Assembly: GCA_013152845.1 (NCBI GenBank) | Contig: JAADFM010000124.1 | Span: 1 to 9,287 of the forward strand | Length of the DNA: 9,287 nucleotides | Source: Methanobacteriota archaeon | GTDB taxonomy: Archaea; Hydrothermarchaeota; Hydrothermarchaeia; Hydrothermarchaeales; JAADFM01 | Direction: 5' to 3' | In this document: positions 1 to 4,888 of the stretch, in pieces | How the letters are laid out: every line of letters starts with the position of its first letter | How positions within the stretch are numbered: position 1 is the first letter of the stretch | Program-made: the position numbers and the translations under genes | The notes under the pieces: model-generated | Told to the model about the DNA's origin: nothing | Databases searched by the model: none | What the model saw: only the letters and a program-made list of their open reading frames with translations

Positions 1-29
1 ACATCGAGGTAACCCGGGTATCCATGTGA
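1..29 (+). CDS. 3' tail of an upstream gene (partial)
   Basis: The reading frame starting at base 3 runs IEVTRVSM and stops at TGA 27-29, just ahead of the Shine-Dalgarno of the next gene. This spacing fits the end of an upstream cistron in the same operon. Only eight residues are visible, so no family can be named. The other two frames either stop at once or run on into the out-of-frame shadow of the next gene. Confidence 0.4.
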
Positions 30-35
30 ACCCAT

Positions 36-40
36 GGAGG
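36..40 (+). promoter_or_regulatory. Shine-Dalgarno that questions the first ATG
   Basis: GGAGG at 36-40 lies only one base before ATG 42, too close for normal initiation. It lies seven bases before the in-frame TTG at 48 and sixteen before the GTG at 57. TTG 48 therefore fits the ribosome spacing best. Confidence 0.5.
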
Positions 41-41
41 C

Positions 42-596
42 ATGTTTTTGTCCCTTGTGGTAGGACTCATCGGAAAGATTGGCTCAGGAAAGACCACGGT
101 GGGCCGCCACCTGAAGGAGACCTACGGGGCATCAGAGCACAGGTTTTCTGCCATCCTCTCCGACATCCTCGAGCGCCTCTACCTCCCCCAGAGGAGGGAG
201 TTCCTCCAGGCCCTGGGCGCCTGCCTGAGGGAGAACCTGGGCCAGGACGTGCTCGTGGAGGCCTTCAGGAAGGACCTGGAGAAGGACCCGTCCAATGTCC
301 TCGTGGTGGACGGCATCAGATACGAGAACGAGGTGGCCATGCTCAGGGGACTGGAGAACTCGGTCCTCATCTACATCGATGCCCCTGCCGGCCTCAGATA
401 TGAGAGGGCACTGGCCAGGGGAGAGCGTGGCGAGGGGTCCCTCAGCTTCGAGGAGTTCCAGGATAACGATTCTGCCGAGACCGAAAGGAGAATCGAGGCA
501 CTGAAGCAGGAGGCCGACTACGTCATCGAGAATTCGGGCACCCTGGAAGACCTCCTCGGTAAGGTGGACGCCATCATGGCAGAGGTACGCCCATGA
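42..596 (+). CDS. P-loop kinase, dephospho-CoA/dNMP kinase-like
   Basis: This 184-aa P-loop NTPase has the size and layout of dephospho-CoA kinase, deoxynucleotide monophosphate kinase and the archaeal UPF0200 group. Seen directly: a Walker A motif GKIGSGKT at residues 11-18; an arginine-bearing helix with RREFLQALGACLRENLG (51-67), like the substrate-binding R..lq.lG..lR pattern of these kinases; a Walker B-like strand VLVVDGIR (86-93); an Arg-rich lid region near 119-129; and a C-terminal ADYVIENSGT (158-167), the typical last strand and N-x-G-T of dephospho-CoA kinases. The expected role is transfer of the ATP gamma phosphate to a nucleotide-like substrate in the cytosol; the exact substrate cannot be read from sequence. 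The true start may be TTG 48, because the GGAGG at 36-40 is too close to ATG 42. The stop overlaps the next gene's start as ATGA. Confidence 0.85.
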   Translation: MFLSLVVGLIGKIGSGKTTVGRHLKETYGASEHRFSAILSDILERLYLPQRREFLQALGACLRENLGQDVLVEAFRKDLEKDPSNVLVVDGIRYENEVAMLRGLENSVLIYIDAPAGLRYERALARGERGEGSLSFEEFQDNDSAETERRIEALKQEADYVIENSGTLEDLLGKVDAIMAEVRP

Positions 597-1570
597 ACAG
601 ACTGGAGAGGGCCATCCAGCACCTCCACGAGAATGATATGGGATGTGCCCTGGTCTCAAAACCTGAAAATATATATTATCTGACCGGGTTTTTCCCTCAC
701 GCAAGTAGTTTACTTATACTTGATTCAGAACCGGTATTGCTGATTACCAAAATGGATTCCACAAGAGATATAACCTCTGCGGTTGATTACGAGGTTGTAA
801 AGGACTTCAAAGACCGGTTAAAGGCCATCAAGGAGAAGAAAATCGGTGTGGAAAAGGGGCGCCTCACCCTGTCCTTCTGGGAGAAGCACCTCAGGGGGAA
901 GGAACTCCTGGACCTGGGTTTCCTCGAGGAGATGAGGGCCGTAAAAGACAGGGGGGAAATCAAGGAAATCACAAAGGCCGTCGAGGTTACCGAGGAATGT
1001 CTGGGCGGGGTCTCCCTGAGGGGTACCGAGAAGGATGCCGCCCTGACCATTGAGGTGTGCCTGAGGAAGGCGGCGGATTCTGCCTTCGAGCCCATCGTGG
1101 CAGGGGGAAAGAACTCCGCCGTGCCCCACCACAGACCCACGGATGGGGAAATCGCCGGCCCGGTGATTGTGGACCTCGGGGCGAGGGTGAACCACTACTG
1201 CGCGGATATGACCCGGACCTTCCTCCTGGACACCGAGGAGGCGGTGGAGAGGTACAGGATAGTCCTCGAGGCCCAGGAGGCGGGCATCCGCCAGGCAAGG
1301 GACGGCAACGAGATAAGGGCCGTGGATAGGGCCGTCAGGGAGGTCCTGGCCGAGTACGGGTACCTGGACGACTTCCTCCATTCCTCGGGCCACGGTGTGG
1401 GCCTGGAGGTCCACGAGGCCCCGACCCTGAACAGCGAGGCGGAGGGGAGCTTCAAGAAGGGCATGGTGGTGTCGGTGGAGCCCGGGATTTACAGGGACTT
1501 CGGGATACGGATGGAGGACATGGTCCTGGTGGGGAAGAGGCCGAAACTGCTGACGAGCTTCAAGAGGTGA
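593..1570 (+). CDS. M24 family Xaa-Pro aminopeptidase
   Basis: A 325-aa creatinase/prolidase-fold metallopeptidase expected to cleave an N-terminal residue preceding proline in cytosolic peptides. Residues 1-115 form the creatinase-like N-terminal domain (VSKPENIYYLTGF at 21-33); residues 120-325 form the pita-bread catalytic domain. All five metal ligands of the family are visible: D194 (VDLG), D205 (ADMTRTF), H267 (SSGHGVGL), E296 (VEPGIY) and E308 (RMED). H179/H180 and H274 match the conserved substrate and proton-shuttle histidines, so the enzyme looks active. Length is slightly short compared with roughly 350 aa for the family. The ATG overlaps the TGA of the kinase gene, implying translational coupling. 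Bases 661-780, within the N-terminal domain, are 37.5% GC against 65% at 1141-1200, so the 5' part may have a different history. Confidence 0.93.
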   Translation: MNRLERAIQHLHENDMGCALVSKPENIYYLTGFFPHASSLLILDSEPVLLITKMDSTRDITSAVDYEVVKDFKDRLKAIKEKKIGVEKGRLTLSFWEKHLRGKELLDLGFLEEMRAVKDRGEIKEITKAVEVTEECLGGVSLRGTEKDAALTIEVCLRKAADSAFEPIVAGGKNSAVPHHRPTDGEIAGPVIVDLGARVNHYCADMTRTFLLDTEEAVERYRIVLEAQEAGIRQARDGNEIRAVDRAVREVLAEYGYLDDFLHSSGHGVGLEVHEAPTLNSEAEGSFKKGMVVSVEPGIYRDFGIRMEDMVLVGKRPKLLTSFKR

Positions 1571-1571
1571 T
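1564..1571 (+). promoter_or_regulatory. Shine-Dalgarno for the carbonic-anhydrase-like gene
   Basis: GAGGTGAT at 1564-1571 is an eight-base match to the complement of the 16S 3' end. It lies six bases before GTG 1578 and overlaps the stop of the M24 gene. It fixes GTG 1578 as the start. Confidence 0.7.
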
Positions 1572-1577
1572 GAGGCG

Positions 1578-2077
1578 GTGATTAGGGAGTTCAAAGGCAG
1601 GAAACCGGTCATCCACGAGACCGCCTACGTGGACGAGGCCGCCACCGTCATCGGCGATGTGGAGATAGGCGAGGGCTCGTCGGTGTGGCCTGGGGCGGTC
1701 ATCCGGGGGGACAGGACACCGATACGCATCGGAAAAGAGACCAGCATCCAGGACAACGCCACCGTCCATTCCACCAAGGGCTACCCGGTGGAAATCGGGG
1801 ACAGGGTGACGGTGGGCCACAACTGCGTCATCCACGGGTGCAGGATAGAAGGCCCGGCCCTCATCGGCATGGGGGCGGTCCTCATGACGCGGTGGTGGGG
1901 AGGTACTGCATCGTGGGTGCTGGGGCGCTTCTGACCGAGGGGAAGAACTTCGGGGAAGGCCGGGTCATCATCGGGTTGCCTGCAAAGGCCGTCAGGGAGG
2001 TCTCGCAGGAGCAGAAGAGGTTCATGGAGGAGAAGGCGAAAAGCTATGCCCGGCTGGCAGCGGAGTACAGGGGTTGA
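1578..2077 (+). pseudogene. Gamma-carbonic-anhydrase-like hexapeptide protein, frameshifted
   Basis: Two adjacent frames together encode a normal-length (about 166 aa) left-handed beta-helix protein of the gamma carbonic anhydrase/YrdA group. The first frame (GTG 1578 onward) gives residues 1-103 with hexapeptide repeats, R43-G44-D45, Q58-D59-N60, and the three zinc-ligand histidines H64, H81 and H86, with the five-residue spacing of the last two as in archaeal Cam. After ATG 1884-1886 this frame runs into TRWWGG and stops at 1934. The frame one base back continues as DAVVGRYCIVGAGALL and ends at 2077 with the usual GLPAKAVRE helix. Adding one G after the ATG restores one ORF. This is either a real one-base deletion or an assembly error; no slippery heptamer is visible at the junction. 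An intact product would hydrate CO2 or be a related metal-binding trimer. Confidence 0.85.
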
Positions 2078-2112
2078 GCCCCGGTTTTCCAGCAAGACCG
2101 TGCTGACGGTAA

Positions 2113-2126
2113 ATTCCTGCAGGAAT
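2113..2126 (+). promoter_or_regulatory. 14-base perfect palindrome, possible operator
   Basis: ATTCCTGCAGGAAT at 2113-2126 is a perfect palindrome, followed at once by an AATATA stretch (2125-2130) that could act as a TATA element. It lies about 30 bases before the ATG of the 61-aa ORF. An operator role is inferred from position only. Confidence 0.3.
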
Positions 2127-2156
2127 ATACCCGAGCTTCGAAATAGAGGTACGAAG

Positions 2157-2342
2157 ATGTTCAACGCTTTCAGAAAGGTAAAACAATGCGAGACATGCCA
2201 GCATTCCGGGGATGAATGCAGGGGCCTGCGGGCGCCCAAATCCCCGGATTCGCAGTGCCCCAGATTACATGCCTTTTTGAGGTGGGGGCATCAGAAGCCC
2301 GGGTCTGCTATTGGTCAAACTTCACCGGGGGAAATGATATGA
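2157..2342 (+). CDS. Small four-cysteine protein, unknown
   Basis: I do not recognise this 61-aa ORF. It starts at ATG 2157, six bases after GAGGT (2146-2150). The N-terminal half is basic (MFNAFRKVKQ) and is followed by C11-x2-C14-x-H16-x4-C21 and C34-PRLH37, a layout that could hold one zinc or an iron-sulfur cluster. The C-terminal third (GHQKPGSAIGQTSPGEMI) looks unstructured and may indicate a degraded or random tail. The frame is open back to 2046 but has no ribosome site there and runs against the end of the preceding gene. The next gene, an AbiEi-like nucleotidyltransferase fusion, has its own promoter. The real-gene call rests on the Shine-Dalgarno and the cysteine spacing and is tentative. 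Confidence 0.45.
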   Translation: MFNAFRKVKQCETCQHSGDECRGLRAPKSPDSQCPRLHAFLRWGHQKPGSAIGQTSPGEMI

Positions 2343-2379
2343 ATAGTCAATACCGCTGGCATATTGAAACTACTCTATC

Positions 2380-2390
2380 AATATATTTTT
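2380..2390 (+). promoter_or_regulatory. TATA box of the nucleotidyltransferase gene
   Basis: AATATATTTTT at 2380-2390 sits in an AT-rich stretch. Its centre is about 34 bases before ATG 2419, predicting transcription from near 2410 and a very short leader. Confidence 0.6.
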
Positions 2391-2402
2391 AGCCTTGTTA
2401 TG

Positions 2403-2417
2403 TTTGTAATATACAAA
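2403..2417 (+). promoter_or_regulatory. Inverted repeat over the predicted transcription start
   Basis: TTTGTA (2403-2408) and TACAAA (2412-2417) are perfect inverted copies around a three-base centre, placed where transcription should begin. A second inverted repeat, ACTCA (2422-2426) and TGAGT (2429-2433), lies across the first codons. Either could be an operator, perhaps for the gene's own winged helix. This is inference from position. Confidence 0.35.
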
Positions 2418-2418
2418 T

Positions 2419-3417
2419 ATGACTCACATGAGTTGGAACCTCATGGAGGAGTATCTGACCCTCCACAGCGAGTTTGAGACGACTCCATTCAGATTGGGCG
2501 ATGCCTCGAAGGTGTTAAACAAACCACCGGGTAGACTGAGGTATGATATGCACGTTTTGAACAGGAACCTTGCCCTTAACAGGGTGGAGAGGGGGATTTA
2601 TTCCACGGTGGACCCAGACAAATGGGCGGGGATACTCACAGCCCTGAAGAAGTTTCCAGGGCTTAGACCCTTCTTCCAGGAGGTCCTTCCGCTACTTCCC
2701 CATATCGATTCCATCATGCTCTACGGGTCGCGGGTCAGAGGAGATCACAGGGAGGACAGCGATTATGACATCCTCATCGTCACTGATGGCCGCCTCCTTT
2801 TTTCAGAGGAGGACGAAGAGAGGTTAAAGAGACAGGGGTTCCAGGTCAATGAGGGGCATGAAACCGAGCTCAGACAGGAGATAAGAGAGACCCCTGTCTT
2901 TATTGTCCCAGTGCTTAGAGAGGCGTGGCCCATCTTCAACAGACGGATCAAGAGGAGTTTACTTCGCTCCTACCGGAAGGAAAACCTCCTAAAAGACCTG
3001 AGTCGAATAAGCGACGAAATCCTCCAAATTCTGGGGGCAGATGCATCCACGCCGGAGATGAGAAGGTCCGTGCTCTATGTCTCCTTCGCAAGGGGCAGGC
3101 ATCTGTATCTGATGGAAACCCTGCTAGAAAACAGGCCGTTCTTCACCTCCGAATGGCTGGAGCGGATGGGTGGGGTATGGCAGATGGACGGCAATGAGAT
3201 AGAAAAACTCCACATACTCTATAAAGAGATCGAACTTGGCAGAGAACCCTCCACGAAATATATAACGGATGGGAGATTGCAGAAGATAACAGAGGGAAAT
3301 GCCAGATATCTCAGCAGAGTCGTAAATATCTTTGAGGGGACCATAAGTGACCAGGAAGAAAAAGCCCTCCACCAAGAAGATCAAAAAGAAGATGCGCTCC
3401 TACCAGAGGGTGATTGA
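2419..3417 (+). CDS. AbiEi-like wHTH fused to a nucleotidyltransferase and a helical domain
   Basis: A 332-aa protein in three parts. Residues about 10-68 resemble the winged helix of AbiEi-type antitoxins, ending in the usual VERGIYSTVDPDKW strand-turn. Residues 95-170 are a minimal nucleotidyltransferase (MNT, DNA polymerase beta fold) domain with LYGSRVRG (101-108) and the catalytic pair D115-x-D117; the third carboxylate is not evident in the later strand FIVPV (161-165). Residues 180-310 are mostly helical, and VLYVSFARGRHLYLMETLL (218-236) recalls HEPN-like helices that partner MNT proteins, although a clear R-x4-6-H motif is not seen. The enzyme would transfer a nucleotide to protein or RNA; the target is unknown. 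ATG 2428 is a possible alternative start. The last 23 codons overlap the next gene and look like out-of-frame reading of its lysine-rich start. GC (52% at 2461-2520, 42% at 3241-3300) is below the neighbours, suggesting transfer. Confidence 0.85.
   Translation: MTHMSWNLMEEYLTLHSEFETTPFRLGDASKVLNKPPGRLRYDMHVLNRNLALNRVERGIYSTVDPDKWAGILTALKKFPGLRPFFQEVLPLLPHIDSIMLYGSRVRGDHREDSDYDILIVTDGRLLFSEEDEERLKRQGFQVNEGHETELRQEIRETPVFIVPVLREAWPIFNRRIKRSLLRSYRKENLLKDLSRISDEILQILGADASTPEMRRSVLYVSFARGRHLYLMETLLENRPFFTSEWLERMGGVWQMDGNEIEKLHILYKEIELGREPSTKYITDGRLQKITEGNARYLSRVVNIFEGTISDQEEKALHQEDQKEDALLPEGD
3334..3339 (+). promoter_or_regulatory. Shine-Dalgarno for the lysine-rich small protein
   Basis: GAGGGG at 3334-3339 lies seven bases before GTG 3347. 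No similar site precedes the internal ATG at 3392. It therefore supports the long form of the product despite a 71-base overlap with the upstream gene. Confidence 0.5.
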
Positions 3418-3580
3418 CAAACACCTGCAGAAGATAGGCGAGAACAGGAAAACCGGGCAACGTCTTGAGTCCATATCCCACATGGAAAAAGAGGTGAAGG
3501 CAGCCAAAGAAAGTCTGGAGAAACAGCTAAAGTTGCTGGGGAAACGCAGAAAACGAGGGAGGAAAAAGAAAGGGGTCTAG
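3347..3580 (+). CDS. Lysine-rich small helical protein, unknown
   Basis: I cannot assign a function to this 77-aa, very basic ORF. It opens with a lysine cluster (MTRKKKPSTKKIKKKM), continues as a predicted amphipathic helix (SYQRVIDKHLQKIGENRKTG at 18-37), has a second helix (ISHMEKEVKAAKESLEKQLK at 43-62), and ends with another basic patch (RRKRGRKKKG). No cysteines and no membrane segment are seen. Two helices in a hairpin with basic ends would suit binding RNA, DNA or an acidic partner. The start GTG has a good ribosome site but lies 71 bases inside the nucleotidyltransferase gene; the internal ATG 3392 would give a 62-aa form. The overlap implies coupled expression, so the two products may act together, as toxin with antitoxin or enzyme with substrate. 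That is inference. Confidence 0.65.
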   Translation: MTRKKKPSTKKIKKKMRSYQRVIDKHLQKIGENRKTGQRLESISHMEKEVKAAKESLEKQLKLLGKRRKRGRKKKGV

Positions 3581-3610
3581 CACCAGTTTTCCCGCCCCCA
3601 TCCGTAACCT

Positions 3611-3620
3611 ACTTATAACC
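3611..3620 (+). promoter_or_regulatory. TATA box of the 49-aa ORF
   Basis: ACTTATAACC at 3611-3620 is centred about 27 bases before ATG 3642, the archaeal spacing for transcription starting at or next to the start codon, so a leaderless mRNA is expected. Confidence 0.55.
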
Positions 3621-3641
3621 ACCTGCGGGCCGGATATAACC

Positions 3642-3791
3642 ATGATGGAGTGCTTCGGCAGAAAGGCGGAGTGCAGGGCCCCCTGCGAGGTCTCGGCCCG
3701 GTGCATCCAGGAGTCGGGCAGGCTCTTCAGCGCAGGGCTGGTACCGGGACCCGGAACGGCGGTTTCCCAGGAGCTTGCCGCCACGTCCTAG
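3642..3791 (+). CDS. Small CFG/four-cysteine protein, leaderless
   Basis: A 49-aa ORF beginning MMECFGRKAEC, with cysteines C4-x6-C11-x3-C15-x6-C22. The pattern C-F-G...C...C......C recalls a short cysteine module found alone or inside larger archaeal and phage proteins, which probably binds zinc or an iron-sulfur cluster; the metal and role are not known to me. The C-terminal half (residues 24-49) has no recognisable motif and is Gly/Ala/Ser-rich. Support for a real gene: a TATA element at the right distance for a leaderless transcript, the ordered cysteines in the first half, and a stop codon TAG 3789-3791 that shares a CTAG with the stop of the convergent larE-like gene. Whether the product acts with that gene is unknown. 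Confidence 0.55.
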   Translation: MMECFGRKAECRAPCEVSARCIQESGRLFSAGLVPGPGTAVSQELAATS

Positions 3792-4558
3792 AGATATTCC
3801 AGGTACTCGAATGGGTAGGGCTCCAGGTCCAGGACCACGAACTGGAACCCGTGGGCCTTTCCTATTTCCCTTATTTTTTCCCTCTCCCCCAGGGCGTGCT
3901 CCATCTCCGTGGCCAGGAACTGGAACCTCAAAAGCTCCTTATGTTTCCTGGCACGCAGGGTGGCAAATCCCAGGGCGCGCACCTCCCTTTCCACCTCCCT
4001 TATCCTTGCGATGTCCCGGCGGTGAATCCTGTCATATGGCTGGATGCGGGTGGCCATGCAGGACTCCGGCGGCTTGGTCTTGAGGCCGAACTCCCTGGAC
4101 AGCTCCAGGATATCCTCCTTTGTTATCCCGGCGTCCAGCAGGGGTGAGAGGATCCCTTCCTCCTTGAGGGCCACCATCCCGGCGCGGTAGTCCTTGAGGT
4201 CCGAGGTGTTGGTGGCGTCCATAATCCAGTCATAGCCCTCCTCGGCCTGAAACTCCTTGAGCCGGGAGATGATCATCTTCTTGCAGAAGTAGCACCTCTC
4301 GGTGGTGTTGTCCTGGAAGTTGCGCTCAGAGAGGACATCCACCTCCAGGATGCGGTGGTCAACCCCCAGGGCCTCCGCCTCCCCTTTTATGGACTCCAGG
4401 TCAAGGAGGAGGCCGTTGTCCACGGTGACGGCGGTGAATCTCTTGCCCCAGTCCTTGAGCAGGTAGGCCAGGAAGGTGCTGTCCAGGCCCCCGGAGAAGG
4501 CCAGGATGATGTTGTCCTTGTCTTTGAGGGATTCCCTCAGGTTCTGGAGTCTGTCCAT
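3788..4558 (-). CDS. larE: LarE-like ATP-dependent sulfur transferase, three-cysteine type
   Basis: A PP-loop ATPase of the LarE family, which adenylates a carboxylate and then delivers sulfur; the known case is the pyridinium-thioacid nickel-pincer cofactor of lactate racemase. Numbered from an upstream TTG (4591), it shows SGGLDS at 33-38, TERCYFCKK with C100 and C103, and PPESCMATRI with C178. C178 aligns with the sacrificial cysteine of Lactobacillus LarE. Three conserved cysteines are the hallmark of LarE forms from Thermotoga and methanogens that hold a [4Fe-4S] cluster and transfer sulfur catalytically, so this one probably does the same. I prefer ATG 4558 (256 aa, MDRLQNLRESLKDK) because GGTGG lies just before it and the family starts there; the TTG 4591 form would add eleven residues across the promoter. 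No larA, larB or larC is visible, so another sulfurated product is possible. Confidence 0.88.
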   Translation of the reverse strand: MDRLQNLRESLKDKDNIILAFSGGLDSTFLAYLLKDWGKRFTAVTVDNGLLLDLESIKGEAEALGVDHRILEVDVLSERNFQDNTTERCYFCKKMIISRLKEFQAEEGYDWIMDATNTSDLKDYRAGMVALKEEGILSPLLDAGITKEDILELSREFGLKTKPPESCMATRIQPYDRIHRRDIARIREVEREVRALGFATLRARKHKELLRFQFLATEMEHALGEREKIREIGKAHGFQFVVLDLEPYPFEYLEYL

Positions 4559-4571
4559 TTCCACCGTAAGG

Positions 4572-4582
4572 ATTAAAATAAC
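4572..4582. promoter_or_regulatory. Shared divergent promoter element
   Basis: ATTAAAATAAC at 4572-4582 is the only AT-rich element between the divergent starts ATG 4558 (minus) and ATG 4600 (plus), 41 bases apart. Read forward it lies about 23 bases before ATG 4600, which suits a leaderless transcript. Read in reverse it lies about 19 bases before ATG 4558, slightly short. Confidence 0.5.
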
Positions 4583-4599
4583 ATCAGACAACTCATCCT

Positions 4600-4878
4600 A
4601 TGAGAGTGCCCTTCAATCTGGCAGATATCAAGCCCGGCACCTTCGCCTATCTCACCAAGAGGAAGCTCAAGAACAAGGAGGGGGAGGAGACCGGGGAAAT
4701 CATCGTCTGGAGGAAGAAGGAGGAAGAGGAATCCCGGTTTGTGATGCGCTGCCCCTTCTGCGGGGTGGAGCAGGAGGGAAGCACGGTCTTCACCAGGAGG
4801 CCCTACCGGGTGAGGTGCTCTGACTGCGACAGGAGCATCACCCTCCCGAAGATACTCAACGAGGCCAAAAAGAAGTAG
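4600..4878 (+). CDS. Small zinc-ribbon protein, unknown
   Basis: A 92-aa protein with two CxxC knuckles, CPFCG (C51, C54) and CSDCD (C73, C76), 18 residues apart, forming a typical zinc ribbon. The first 48 residues form a charged, lysine- and glutamate-rich N-terminal part (KRKLKNKEGEETGE, then IIVWRKKEEEESRF), and a short basic helix ends the chain. Such ribbons usually bind nucleic acid or a protein partner, but I recognise no named family. The start codon is close to where transcription should begin, so the mRNA is probably leaderless. The next gene starts ten bases after the stop, so the two likely share a transcript. Their products seem unrelated in function, one cytosolic and one exported. 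Confidence 0.75.
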   Translation: MRVPFNLADIKPGTFAYLTKRKLKNKEGEETGEIIVWRKKEEEESRFVMRCPFCGVEQEGSTVFTRRPYRVRCSDCDRSITLPKILNEAKKK

Positions 4879-4888
4879 GATTTATGAA

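Noticed and set aside
818..1612. A 264-codon minus-strand frame opposite the M24 gene
   Set aside because: All M24 catalytic motifs are on the plus strand and the antisense product has no recognisable features.
1881..1934. Programmed -1 frameshift in the carbonic-anhydrase-like gene
   Set aside because: No X-XXY-YYZ slippery heptamer at the junction, and the family is not known to use recoding; a mutation or sequence error is simpler.
3650..4147. A plus-strand frame opposite larE
   Set aside because: It overlaps the conserved cysteine motifs of the larE-like gene in antisense and has no motif; the real plus-strand frame at its start is the 49-aa ORF in another frame.
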